Positions 26,805-35,365 of a stretch of 64,000 nt of DNA are shown here, piece by piece. The DNA lies in contig NZ_BMXR01000001.1 in NCBI RefSeq assembly GCF_014651855.1, positions 434,001-498,000 on the forward strand, read 5' to 3'. The DNA comes from Saccharospirillum salsuginis. GTDB lineage: Bacteria > Pseudomonadota > Gammaproteobacteria > Pseudomonadales > Natronospirillaceae. Below the pieces are notes generated by a model. The model was not told the origin of the DNA. It searched no databases and worked only from the letters and a program-made list of their open reading frames with translations. A program made the position numbers and the translations under genes. Positions within the stretch are counted from its first letter, which is position 1. Each line of letters opens with the position of its first letter.

Positions 26805-27578
26805 CTAAGGCGTCGCTTGCGACAAGGCATCACGCACCACGGCCTGAAACCCGTCGTAGGCGCCGGTCGCCCCGCTCAGCGCATCCACGCCCTCCGGTAC
26901 CCCGGTGTTCACCAGTTGCCGGGCATAGGCGGGGAAAGCGGTCAGCTGGGTAACGCCGCCACTGACGCCCCGCCACCGTTGCGCGTAATTCATGTCGGCG
27001 GATTTGCGCGTGGTCACGTTGCCCTCTTCGTCGCGTTGAATCTCGTCGTAATAGACGGCGATGATGCGACCGTTCATGACACTGATCTCAACCATGGAGA
27101 TCCAGCCGCGGCTGCTCGGTTCGGACTCGGCGTAATAGCTTCCGTCTTTATACTCACCGGTCGAGGGCAACGCCGGTTTCGAGGCCGGTTCGGGTTCGAC
27201 GGCTTCGAGCGGACCCGACACCTGGGCGCCTTCGAGCACGCCGACGTAATACTCCGCCAGCATCGCCGTTGCCCGGGCACTGTGCGCCCGGCCATTGCCC
27301 TTGTCATACCAGGCGTCGGTGGCGACCTTGCCGCACCACTCCGTCACCACCTCCGGGTCGGTGGGATGGAAATTGATGTAGTCGGTGATGTCGTAGACCC
27401 GACCGTCGATGGCTTTCCAGCAACTGTCGGCGCTGTCGTGGCTCGCCAGTTCCTGCAGCGAGACCGTGTTCGGGGTTGTCTCAGCCATCGCCTGGCCAGG
27501 CGACAGCCAGACCACGCCGGCCAGCGTCAACACGCTGCTGACGAAAGCGATGAACAGGGTGTATGCGATCTGGTTCAT
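26805..27578 (-). CDS. Exported cytochrome b5-like / FMN-binding domain protein
   Basis: 257 residues. A signal peptide or anchor (about 1-32) precedes a cytochrome b5-like domain (about 38-115). The heme-ligand His residues are in NFHPTDPEVV and GRAHSARA. After a proline-rich linker comes an FMN-binding domain (about 140-255) whose DALSGATGAYDGF contains the SGAT threonine used for covalent flavinylation by ApbE. It should carry electrons on the outer face of the inner membrane. The ATG overlaps the stop-codon region of the upstream ferric-reductase-like gene's partner frame (ATGA at 27575-27578), so the pair is translationally coupled. Confidence 0.85.
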   Translation of the reverse strand: MNQIAYTLFIAFVSSVLTLAGVVWLSPGQAMAETTPNTVSLQELASHDSADSCWKAIDGRVYDITDYINFHPTDPEVVTEWCGKVATDAWYDKGNGRAHSARATAMLAEYYVGVLEGAQVSGPLEAVEPEPASKPALPSTGEYKDGSYYAESEPSSRGWISMVEISVMNGRIIAVYYDEIQRDEEGNVTTRKSADMNYAQRWRGVSGGVTQLTAFPAYARQLVNTGVPEGVDALSGATGAYDGFQAVVRDALSQATP

Positions 27579-28870
27579 AGGAAATCAAAGACCTCGCTGT
27601 GGAGCGCCGAGTGGGGAACGCCGGCCGAAAGCAGCAACGGCTTCAGGTGGTTCACCATACCCGGCGGACCACACAGATAGACTTCGCGCTGCGCGAAATC
27701 GGGGCAATGTTGTTTCAGGAAAGCGAGCGTCATGGGTCCTTCCTGACGAAAATAATGCGCCTCGACCCGGAATGCCGGGCAACGCTCCGCGTGGGACTTC
27801 AATTCATCCAGATAGTAGGCACGGCTGCTGTCCAGTGCCAGGTAGAACAACTGGATGTCCTCCCGACCGTCCGCACGCAACGCCCGGGCACCGCTGACGA
27901 AGGGCGTGATGCCAATACCGCCGCCGAGCCATAACTGCCCCGTGCCCGGCCGATGGCGCTCGTAGAAATCGCCGTAGGGGCCTTCGATCTGAACCCGGCT
28001 GCCCGGCGTCAGGGTTTGCAACGCGTGAGTCGCGTCGCCGAGATCCTTGATGCCCAGTCGCAGCTGAGGATCGTCGGGCGCGGACGACAGGGTATAGGGA
28101 TGTTCTTCGCCGCATCCGGCCGCGAGCCGCTCATCCCAGGGCGTCAGGTAAACGAACTGGCCGGCCTCGTAGCGCAATGGCCGGTCCACCGGATCCAGAA
28201 CCAGTTCGACGACGCCGGGCACCAGGGTTTGAACCTCGGCCACTGTCCAGTCGGAACGTCCCAGGTGAGGCGACAGCAGTTTGCGCCAGCCAATGGCGGC
28301 GAAGGCGAGCAAGCCAAGCACCAGCCACAGAGGCCACCACCGACTCAGTGACAGCGTATGGACCAGGGCGAACGCGAGCGCCGGCGCGGAAAGCAAATGC
28401 AGGCGTTTCCAGCGCTGGTAATGCAGCCGTCCGAAAAACTGGAAGGTGGGCGCCAGAAACAGGACCGTCAGCACCAGAGCCAGCCAGCCGGACCAGATGG
28501 CCCAGTCACTGATCGGCGGGAATAACGTCGCCAGCGCGACCGCCAACGACTGGGCCACGCCGGAAAACGCCATACTCCAGACGTGCAGCAGAATCAGAAT
28601 GAAACCACCGAACCCCATCAAGCGGTGCAGTGTCCACAGGCGGGGCAAACCACCGAACCAACGATCCAGGCCGGGCAGACGCACACTGCCGATGCCGGCC
28701 AGCAACATCAGCCCCAAACCCAGCACGCCGGCGAGACGCCCCAGGGCATCGAGCACCCGGGCGCTGCTGCCCGAGGCGAGTTCCGGCCACAACGACCAGT
28801 GCCAACCCAACAACACAGCGAGGATGGCGACAATCAGAACGTCGCCCGGTTTGAAACGGGAGAGGGTCAT
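27575..28870 (-). CDS. Ferric-reductase-like membrane protein with FAD/NAD(P) reductase domain
   Basis: 431 residues from the ATG at 28870, where GGAG is 6 bases upstream; a longer start at 28930 lacks one. The N-terminal half has six membrane helices with paired His residues (TLHRLMGFGGFILILLHVW, FALVHTLSL) for b hemes. The C-terminal half is an FNR-type reductase: RYEAGQFVYL for FAD, LWLGGGIGITPF and YLCGPPGMVNHL for NAD(P). It should move electrons from cytosolic NAD(P)H across the membrane to the downstream-encoded... coupled partner at 26805. Note that the coordinates overlap: this gene's stop is at 27575 and the partner's start at 27578. A candidate Fnr-type box lies 89 bases upstream. 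Confidence 0.88.
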   Translation of the reverse strand: MTLSRFKPGDVLIVAILAVLLGWHWSLWPELASGSSARVLDALGRLAGVLGLGLMLLAGIGSVRLPGLDRWFGGLPRLWTLHRLMGFGGFILILLHVWSMAFSGVAQSLAVALATLFPPISDWAIWSGWLALVLTVLFLAPTFQFFGRLHYQRWKRLHLLSAPALAFALVHTLSLSRWWPLWLVLGLLAFAAIGWRKLLSPHLGRSDWTVAEVQTLVPGVVELVLDPVDRPLRYEAGQFVYLTPWDERLAAGCGEEHPYTLSSAPDDPQLRLGIKDLGDATHALQTLTPGSRVQIEGPYGDFYERHRPGTGQLWLGGGIGITPFVSGARALRADGREDIQLFYLALDSSRAYYLDELKSHAERCPAFRVEAHYFRQEGPMTLAFLKQHCPDFAQREVYLCGPPGMVNHLKPLLLSAGVPHSALHSEVFDFL

Positions 28871-28958
28871 CCAATGCTCCAATGTGCGATTCCCTGATGC
28901 CAGATTGCCATTGTTCGACCTGCCCGACAATCACCGGTCGAGGCAATCGAACGCCATG

Positions 28959-28972
28959 TTGACGTGCGTCAA
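28959..28972 (-). promoter_or_regulatory. Fnr/Anr/Dnr-type box upstream of the redox operon
   Basis: TTGACGTGCGTCAA is a perfect palindrome of the TTGAC-N4-GTCAA form recognised by CRP/FNR-family oxygen or nitric-oxide regulators. On the minus strand a GATTGT hexamer (28928-28933) places a transcription start near 28922, about 42-44 bases from the box centre, the class II activator spacing. It could also serve the divergent Bcr/CflA gene. Confidence 0.55.
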
Positions 28973-29172
28973 GCCGGTCGCGCGCGCCAGGCGAATCCGG
29001 CCAGGCCGTAGCCCGGACTTGACGCCCGGCCAGCGTGAAAGATCCCCTGCGTACCCGGAAACGGCGCTTGGAATCCTGTATCATAGATCCATTACCAGTC
29101 CAATCGGTCAGGCCTTGCCTCTATACGCCTGGCTTCGGGTCCGATCGCATCGGAACCGACCCAAATGTCCGG

Positions 29173-30399
29173 ATGTTCATGAATAACACACTGCAGTTTT
29201 CGATACTGATGGCCGCCACCATGGCCCTCGGCCCGCTGGCCATCGACGCCTATTTACCCGCCTTTCCGGTCATCGCCGAGGATCTCGGCGTGACCCAGAC
29301 CCAGGTGGCGCTGACACTGAGTCTCTATGTATTCGGCCTGGCGGGCGGTCTGCTGGTGGGCGGCCCCCTGTCGGACCGGTACGGGCGCAGCCCGATCCTG
29401 CTGACCGGGTTGGCGGTCTACCTGGTCAGCGCCCTGGCCATCGCCACCAGTGACGACCTGGGCTGGATGATCGCCTGGCGGTTGATCCAGGCGTTCGGCG
29501 GTGGCTGGATCGCCGTCAGCATCCCGGCCCTGGTCCGGGACAATGCCCATGGCCGCGAGGCGGCCCGTTTGTTCTCATTGATCGCCCTGATCATGTTCAT
29601 TGCCCCGGCCATAGCGCCGTCCCTGGGTTCGACCCTGTTGTGGCTCGCCGACTGGCCCCTGATCTTCATTTTTCTGGCCATCTACAGTGCGGTCGTGGCG
29701 ATGTTGTTGTGGGTCACCCTGCTGCGTCACCTGCCCGAGCGCCCCCATCAACGGGAACCGGTGGCACGCCTGTTGACCAACTACATGACCGTACTGCGCC
29801 ATCCGATGGCCTGGCGTCACATCGCCATTCAATCGCTGGGGTTCAGTGTGGTGATGCTCTATGTCACCCACGCGTCCTTCATGTACCAGGGCTGGTTCGG
29901 CCTGAGCAACCCGCAATTCTCGGCCGCGTTCGCCTCGGGGGTGGTCCTGATGGGCGTGTTCGGCACCCTCAACCGGCGCTTGCTGCTGAAGCACACGCCT
30001 GTGCATTTACTGAAAATCGCCATCGCCGTTCAGTTGGCGGCGCTGATTCTGATGAATGTCTTCCTGGCCGTGGATAACGGACACCTGGTGGCCTTCCTGC
30101 CGATGATGATCCTGGTCGGGGGCACCATCGGTGCCATCGCTCCGAACAACCAGGCGGCCTACCTCGAGCATTTCGGCAAACTGAGCGGGACCGCGAGCGC
30201 CCTGATCGGCGCCATGCAATTCATCGTCGCCGGGAGTCTGGCGACGCTGTCGACCCTGGTGGTGGACGGCTCGATCCAGCGCATTACCCTGGCCATGCTG
30301 TTCGTCTGTATACCCGGGTTTGCCGCCGCGATGAGTTTGCCGAGAACCCGGATGGCGGAGTACGACGACACCGCCGAGACGGTCGCGGAACGGAGCTGA
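29173..30399 (+). CDS. Bcr/CflA-family multidrug or cysteine efflux MFS transporter
   Basis: 408 residues from the ATG at 29173 (a second ATG two codons on); the upstream open frame is not protein-like. It has twelve membrane helices with the drug/H+ antiporter motif A (GGPLSDRYGRSPILL, about 60-74) and ALGPLAIDAYLPAFP at the start, typical of Bcr/CflA. It exports small molecules by proton antiport. It precedes two PLP enzymes and a DecR-like regulator; Bcr is known to export cysteine in E. coli, which fits that context. Confidence 0.9.
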   Translation: MFMNNTLQFSILMAATMALGPLAIDAYLPAFPVIAEDLGVTQTQVALTLSLYVFGLAGGLLVGGPLSDRYGRSPILLTGLAVYLVSALAIATSDDLGWMIAWRLIQAFGGGWIAVSIPALVRDNAHGREAARLFSLIALIMFIAPAIAPSLGSTLLWLADWPLIFIFLAIYSAVVAMLLWVTLLRHLPERPHQREPVARLLTNYMTVLRHPMAWRHIAIQSLGFSVVMLYVTHASFMYQGWFGLSNPQFSAAFASGVVLMGVFGTLNRRLLLKHTPVHLLKIAIAVQLAALILMNVFLAVDNGHLVAFLPMMILVGGTIGAIAPNNQAAYLEHFGKLSGTASALIGAMQFIVAGSLATLSTLVVDGSIQRITLAMLFVCIPGFAAAMSLPRTRMAEYDDTAETVAERS

Positions 30400-30469
30400 C
30401 ACCGGACCGGCCGGATTTGATGCCGCACCACTTCTCGCCCACACTGGATGGGAACGCAGGAGGACTGGC

Positions 30470-31585
30470 ATGACCGCGCTACCCATCACCCAATTGACAC
30501 CGCCGGACGACCGGATCGAACTCGGCATCGGACAACCCGACCCGGCGTTGCTGCCCGCCGCCCTGTTCGAATCGAACCACGTGGACACGCAGAACCTCGC
30601 TTACGGCTTTGAAGCCGGCGACGGGCGTTTTCGTGAAAGCCTGGCCGCCTGGCTCGGCCGTCACTACAGCGTACAGGTGGCACCCGAGTCGCTGATGATC
30701 ACCAACGGCTCGTCCAATGCGCTGGATATGATCTGCACCCGACTGGGCCAGACCAACAAAACCGTCCTGGTCGAGGACCCGACCTATTTCATCGCCCGGC
30801 GCCAACTGGCGGATCACGGCTTCACCGTCACGGCCGTGCCCATGGACGACGGGGGTGTCGACCTGGCGGCGCTGGAACGGCTGATCCACACCCACCGTCC
30901 GGCGTTCTTCTACACCATCCCGACCTTTCACAACCCGACCGGCATCACCCAGTCGGACGAACGCCGCGCCGCCCTGGTTCGGCTGGGTCGGGAGACCGGC
31001 TGTCCCATCGTCGCCGATGAAGTCTATCCCTTGCTGCATTTCAACGACCGAACACCACCGCCGCTGGCCAGCTACGATGAGCGGGCGACGGTGTTTTCCG
31101 TCGGTTCCTTTTCCAAGATCCTGGCGCCGGGGTTGCGCCTTGGCTGGATCCAGGGCACCCCGGCCACGCTCGAACACCTGCTGGAGGGCGCCCTTTTGGC
31201 CAGCGGCGGCGGCCTGGCGCCGGTCACCTCGTCTTTGGTCCGGCCCCTGATCGAAGACGGACGGCTCGAATCCTATCTGGACTTATTGCGCGAGACCTAC
31301 CGGAAGCGACTGACGGTTCTGGCCGACAGCCTGACCGAGCATCTGGACGGGCGACTCGAATTCACCATCCCGGGCGGCGGCTACTTCCTCTGGGGACGCT
31401 GGACCGAGGCGTCGGATACAGCCCAACGCCTGCCCCGCGCCCGGGAGCTGGGTGTCGGTTTTCTCCCCGGAGACCGGTTCTCGGACTCGCCCGAGCAGGC
31501 CCGCTGCCTGCGGCTGTGCTTCGCCTTCTACAACGAAACACAACTGGCCGAGGCCGGTCGGCGGCTCGGTCAGGTATTCGGTTAA
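30470..31585 (+). CDS. PLP-dependent aminotransferase, class I/II (MocR-type catalytic domain)
   Basis: 371 residues. GSSNALDMIC near residues 75-85, FFYTIPTFHNPTG, VADEVYPLLHF and the PLP Lys in GSFSKILAPGLRLGWIQG are all present. It resembles 2-aminoadipate or aromatic aminotransferases and lacks the GntR-type helix-turn-helix of MocR regulators. Cytoplasmic; the substrate is not determinable. An AGGAGG site is 6 bases before the ATG. It follows the efflux gene by 70 bases and converges, with a 4-base overlap, on the class V gene. Confidence 0.9.
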   Translation: MTALPITQLTPPDDRIELGIGQPDPALLPAALFESNHVDTQNLAYGFEAGDGRFRESLAAWLGRHYSVQVAPESLMITNGSSNALDMICTRLGQTNKTVLVEDPTYFIARRQLADHGFTVTAVPMDDGGVDLAALERLIHTHRPAFFYTIPTFHNPTGITQSDERRAALVRLGRETGCPIVADEVYPLLHFNDRTPPPLASYDERATVFSVGSFSKILAPGLRLGWIQGTPATLEHLLEGALLASGGGLAPVTSSLVRPLIEDGRLESYLDLLRETYRKRLTVLADSLTEHLDGRLEFTIPGGGYFLWGRWTEASDTAQRLPRARELGVGFLPGDRFSDSPEQARCLRLCFAFYNETQLAEAGRRLGQVFG

Positions 31586-32988
31586 AGCCAATCGCCCCAG
31601 AGCGCCGACGTGTCGATCGACGATCGGTGCACGGGGCTGTCCGGGCCTGTGGCGACGGCTTCGACGGCATCCGCCACCCGGTCCACCTCGGCAAACGTCA
31701 TCATCGGATGGAAACTCAACCGGACCCAGCCGGGTTTGGCATCCAGTTCGCCCCGGTCGAGCCGTTCGGTGATGCGCCGGCTGGTGGTTCGGTCGATGTC
31801 GAGCAGATAGTGGCCGTAGGTACCGGCGCAGGCACAGCCGCCCCGGGCTTCGACACCAAAGTCGAGGCTGAGCCGTTGGACCGCCCGGGTGTAGGGCAGC
31901 CGCTCGAAGATCAGCGAGAACACACTGAGACGATCGCGCTGGTCGCCCGCCAGTAGACGCACCCCCGACATCGCATCCAGCCGGTCGAAAAACCGCCGGT
32001 TCAACTGCCGCTCACGTTCACCCATGGCCCGGGTTCCGATCGTTTCTTTCAACTGCAATGCCATCGCCGCCTTGAGCCCCTGGAGAATACCGGGGGTGCC
32101 ACCGCTCTCGCGCTGGACGATGTCGTCCAGGAACCGGTGTTCGCCCCAGGGGTTGGTCCACAACACAGTGCCGCCACCGGGCTGGTCGGGTACCCGATTG
32201 CGGTAAAGATGCCGGTTGAACACCAGCACACCAGCCGACCCCGGACCGCCCAGGCATTTATGCGGCGAGAAAAAGACGGCATCGAGCGGTTCATCGTCGG
32301 CCGGGTGCAGGTCGATGTCGACATAGGGCGCGGCGCAGGCGAAATCGACGAAGCAATAACCGCCGGCCCGATGCAGCAGACGGGCAATCGACCGATAAGG
32401 CGCGGCGACACCGGTGACATTGCTGGCGGCGGTGACGGATGCGAAGACGGGGCGACCGGAGGGTTGGCGATCCAGTGATTCGGCCAGCCAATCCAGGTCC
32501 ACCCCGCCGCTTTCGGTCGGTGGAATCACGCACACCTCGGCCAGCGTTTCCAGCCAGAGCGTGTGGTTGCTGTGGTGTTCCATATGGGTGACATAGACCA
32601 ACGGTCGCCGATCCCGGTCCGGCATCAGCGCGTCGCGATGGCGTTCATGCACCCAGAACCCGAGCAACCGGATCAATTTAGCAAGCGCGCCGGTCATGCC
32701 GGTTCCGGTCAACAGAACGACATCGTTGGCGTCGGCGTTCACATGCGCGCGGATGACTTCCTCCGCCTCATGCAGAGCCCGGGTCATGTATTGGCCGGTG
32801 ACGCTGTCCTCGGTGTGGGTATTGGCCATCATGGGACCGGCGACCTCGGTCAGACGTCGCTCGATCGGCCGGTAGAGCCGGCCACTGGCGGTCCAGTCGG
32901 CGTAGAGCCGGTCATCGTCCTGCCCGATGGTGTTGGCGCGCAGGTGTTGCCAGTCGGGGGACGGGGTTGGTCGGGGTTGGGCGGTCAT
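31582..32988 (-). CDS. Class V aminotransferase / cysteine-desulfurase-like PLP enzyme
   Basis: 468 residues. The start at 32988 is chosen over one three codons upstream because AAGGA is correctly spaced only for it. THMEHHSNHTLWLE, YCFVDFACAAPYVDIDL and FFSPHKCLGGPG (Schiff-base Lys) mark the SufS/Csd-like class V fold. GVEARGGCACAGTYGHYLL carries Cys residues where desulfurases have their active-site loop. It may act on cysteine or a related thiol amino acid; other class V reactions remain possible. It is divergent from the DecR-like regulator. Confidence 0.88.
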   Translation of the reverse strand: MTAQPRPTPSPDWQHLRANTIGQDDDRLYADWTASGRLYRPIERRLTEVAGPMMANTHTEDSVTGQYMTRALHEAEEVIRAHVNADANDVVLLTGTGMTGALAKLIRLLGFWVHERHRDALMPDRDRRPLVYVTHMEHHSNHTLWLETLAEVCVIPPTESGGVDLDWLAESLDRQPSGRPVFASVTAASNVTGVAAPYRSIARLLHRAGGYCFVDFACAAPYVDIDLHPADDEPLDAVFFSPHKCLGGPGSAGVLVFNRHLYRNRVPDQPGGGTVLWTNPWGEHRFLDDIVQRESGGTPGILQGLKAAMALQLKETIGTRAMGERERQLNRRFFDRLDAMSGVRLLAGDQRDRLSVFSLIFERLPYTRAVQRLSLDFGVEARGGCACAGTYGHYLLDIDRTTSRRITERLDRGELDAKPGWVRLSFHPMMTFAEVDRVADAVEAVATGPDSPVHRSSIDTSALWGDWL

Positions 32989-33058
32989 GCGGTGCATTCC
33001 TTGTGTGTCGAATCGGGTTTCAGGCCAGTGTGCCGTGATTCGGGCCGAAAAGAATTCC

Positions 33059-33075
33059 ATTCCATGCCCTGGAAT
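33059..33075. promoter_or_regulatory. Palindromic operator candidate ATTCCA-N5-TGGAAT
   Basis: It lies 71 bases from the class V gene start and 52 bases from the Lrp/AsnC start, followed by an A/T-rich tract (33075-33096). A GATAAT -10 hexamer (33101-33106) serves the regulator. This is a likely site for autoregulation and divergent control. Confidence 0.45.
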
Positions 33076-33126
33076 GATTAAATTTTAATAGTTTTTTGCC
33101 GATAATCGCCATTCGAGGTAAAAATT

Positions 33127-33579
33127 TTGCTCGATGCCATCGACCGCGCCATTTTAAGACTGTTGCAGCACGACGCCACCCTGTCCGTTCAGGCCGTGGC
33201 CGAACAGGTGAACCTGACCACCAGCCCGTGCTGGCGGCGCATTCAGGCGCTGGAAGACCAGGGCTACATCCGCCGCCGGGTTGCCCTGCTCAGTCGCCAG
33301 CCTCTGGAGTTGGGGGTCGATGTCTTTGTCTTCATCAAGACCAATCAGCACAACGACCGCTGGCTGAACGACTTCACCGAGGCCGTGCTGGCCATGCCCG
33401 AGGTCATGGAAGCCTACCGGATGAGCGGCGATGTGGATTACCTGCTGCGGGTCGTCGTGCGCGACATCGACGCCTACGACCGCTTCTACAAACAACTGGT
33501 CAGCCGGGTGAAACTGGCCGACGTCAGCAGCAGCTTCGCCATGGAACAGCTGAAATACACAACCGAGCTCCCCGTGTAG
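33127..33579 (+). CDS. decR: Lrp/AsnC-family regulator, DecR-like
   Basis: 150 residues starting at TTG, with GAGGT 7 bases upstream. The N-terminal helix-turn-helix reads LSVQAVAEQVNLTTSPCWRRIQALEDQGYI. The RAM effector domain ends in SSFAMEQLKYTTELPV, strikingly similar to the end of E. coli DecR (YbaO), which activates cysteine detoxification. By that similarity it may sense cysteine and control the divergent class V enzyme. Its TAG stop codon is formed by the terminal GTAGGG of repeat S4. Confidence 0.85.
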   Translation: MLDAIDRAILRLLQHDATLSVQAVAEQVNLTTSPCWRRIQALEDQGYIRRRVALLSRQPLELGVDVFVFIKTNQHNDRWLNDFTEAVLAMPEVMEAYRMSGDVDYLLRVVVRDIDAYDRFYKQLVSRVKLADVSSSFAMEQLKYTTELPV

Positions 33580-33672
33580 GGCGGAAGAGCCCGAAGGGCG
33601 TTGTCCGCCGATGGCCGAAACAGGCACTTCCCCTTCTTACGGCGGAAATCCCTTGAGGCGCTTCCGCCCTAC
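33576..33672. repeat. GTAGGGCGGAAG inverted-terminus repeat, copy S4
   Basis: 97 bases with perfect 12-base inverted ends, GTAGGGCGGAAG and CTTCCGCCCTAC. It fills the space between two convergent genes and provides both of their TAG stop codons (33577-33579 on plus, 33669-33671 on minus). Confidence 0.7.
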
Positions 33673-34232
33673 TCCGTCTGCCCCCGGGTAAGCGCCAGAA
33701 AACCGCCCAGTGAAATCAGCAGTATCCCCGCGCCGACCAGGATCGCCACCGGGTAATACAGATTCCCCGCCAGTTCCAGTTGGCTGTACTTGATGATCAT
33801 GATCAAAGCCTCCAGCACCAGGGCGATGCAGACGGTGCCGACGAAGCGGGTAATGGTTCGGCGGATATCGATGAACACATTTTCCTCATCGCCATTACCG
33901 CTGTATTCCTTGCTGATCCCCGCGCCGAGTTCGAACATGGCCAGCGCGATGACCAGGGTGTTGATCGAACGGACGGCGGTCGAGATGACTTCGCGCTCGG
34001 ACGTCAGCAGGTCGACAACAAGGTGATAGGTGCCATAGAGCGACAGGATGAGCGCCAAACCAAAAAAAAGCGTGGAAAAAAGCGCGGCCATCCATTTCTT
34101 GTAGATTCGTTGCCAGCCGATGCCTGCCTCGGGCCGGGCGGGTTCCCGCGGGATCGGAGCGGTTTCCGGCGGCTGGTTTTCCGCCGTGTAGTCGATGTCT
34201 TCAAGTGAATATTCCGGGCTTGCTACAGTCAT
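33669..34232 (-). CDS. Four-helix inner-membrane protein of unknown function
   Basis: 187 residues from the ATG at 34232, with AAGGAAAGG upstream. A hydrophilic N-terminus of about 50 residues, rich in Pro and Glu, precedes four membrane helices. A conserved-looking central loop reads NTLVIALAMFELGAGISKEY and IDIRRTITRFVGTVCIALVLEALIMIIKYSQ. It loosely recalls PsiE-type small membrane proteins, but I cannot assign a family. Its stop codon lies in repeat S4. Confidence 0.7.
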   Translation of the reverse strand: MTVASPEYSLEDIDYTAENQPPETAPIPREPARPEAGIGWQRIYKKWMAALFSTLFFGLALILSLYGTYHLVVDLLTSEREVISTAVRSINTLVIALAMFELGAGISKEYSGNGDEENVFIDIRRTITRFVGTVCIALVLEALIMIIKYSQLELAGNLYYPVAILVGAGILLISLGGFLALTRGQTE

Positions 34233-34366
34233 TGAGGCCTTTCCTTGAGAATGTCGGGCGATTGTTCGCCCTTCCACGGAGACCATCAATCGGCATCGTG
34301 TAAAGCCAGGTTGGTGGATTGTTATTACGTGACGCAGCCGTCACTCGGCCCGGACCTGCGTCCCGA

Positions 34367-35365
34367 TCAGATCCGGGTACCGTCGGCGGTCTGATCGGCG
34401 ATGCGACGTTCGATGGTGGCCAGCCAATACGGTTTCTGTGCCTCATCGGCGTTCTCATGGAAATCCAGGCAGGTATAGACGAGCTTGATGTCGTGATCGT
34501 CGTCGCGCGTCATCGCCCAGTCCCGGGCCTGGTTCGGGTCGATCGTCGGCTGCGCCTCCGGTTCCGGCCGGGGCGCCGGCTTGCGAGTCGAGATGAAAGC
34601 GACCAGATACGCCAACCAGTAATAGCGCAGCGCGACGTCGTCCTGCTCCAGCCAGGGGCGGATGATCCACATCGCATGCAGGCTGGTCAGTCCGTGCAGG
34701 ATGGTGAAGTTGCCACTGTCGCGAAAAGCCCGACGCGCCAGGCGGACCAGGTCATCCCAATCCAATCTATTAGGCTGCTGCAGCCCGAGCACGAAATCCG
34801 GATGACGGCTCACTTCGTGCATCCGGTCGACGATGATGCCGGCACCGAACCGGTAGTCCGCAAACGGCGCGGATCGTTCGGTCAGCAGTTGATCGGGGGT
34901 TCGGTCGCTCGGAGTCTGAACCGGTCCCAGGTCCTGCCAATCCGCCGCCCAATAGGCCAGCGCATGCGCGATCTCGGCCTCGTCGCCCTGGCGGATACCG
35001 TAAGCAAGGCGGATCAGGGCATGGAACGCGGACGCGCAGACACCCGGCATCAGGTGTGGCAGTGCGTCGCGCAGTACCCGGTCACGGCCATCCCGAGCCA
35101 GGATCGCCTCGAAATGGGCCAGAAACCGGGGAAAGGCCTCGGCCCGTCCCAGGGCGAGCGACCATTCCGGCCAGATGTCGGGATCGAGAGCCGAAAACGG
35201 CTCCAGCCGTGTGCGATAGTGCTGGTAATACCCCTCCAACCGGTCGTCCGTCGCGCCCAGCCGATCCAGAGCGATCAACGCCATTGGCAGGTGATTGGCC
35301 AAGCCGTTCCGGAACGTGGGGGCGTATTGCCGGCCCTCGGCGAGCAACGTCTGCAGCGTTGTCAT
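34367..35365 (-). CDS. Questin-oxidase-family protein
   Basis: 332 residues. The opening NGLANHLPMALIALDRLGATDDRLEGYYQHYRTRLEP and the internal LPHLMPGVCASAFHALIRLAYG match the questin oxidase-like family (formerly DUF4243). The fungal founder carries out Baeyer-Villiger-type ring opening of questin; bacterial members have no established role. Soluble. The start overlaps the stop of the small upstream gene (ATGA), so the two are coupled. Confidence 0.85.
   Translation of the reverse strand: MTTLQTLLAEGRQYAPTFRNGLANHLPMALIALDRLGATDDRLEGYYQHYRTRLEPFSALDPDIWPEWSLALGRAEAFPRFLAHFEAILARDGRDRVLRDALPHLMPGVCASAFHALIRLAYGIRQGDEAEIAHALAYWAADWQDLGPVQTPSDRTPDQLLTERSAPFADYRFGAGIIVDRMHEVSRHPDFVLGLQQPNRLDWDDLVRLARRAFRDSGNFTILHGLTSLHAMWIIRPWLEQDDVALRYYWLAYLVAFISTRKPAPRPEPEAQPTIDPNQARDWAMTRDDDHDIKLVYTCLDFHENADEAQKPYWLATIERRIADQTADGTRI

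Noticed and set aside
33669-34232. PsiE assignment for the four-helix protein
   Set aside because: Only the general layout of hydrophobic helices is similar; no specific motif supports it.
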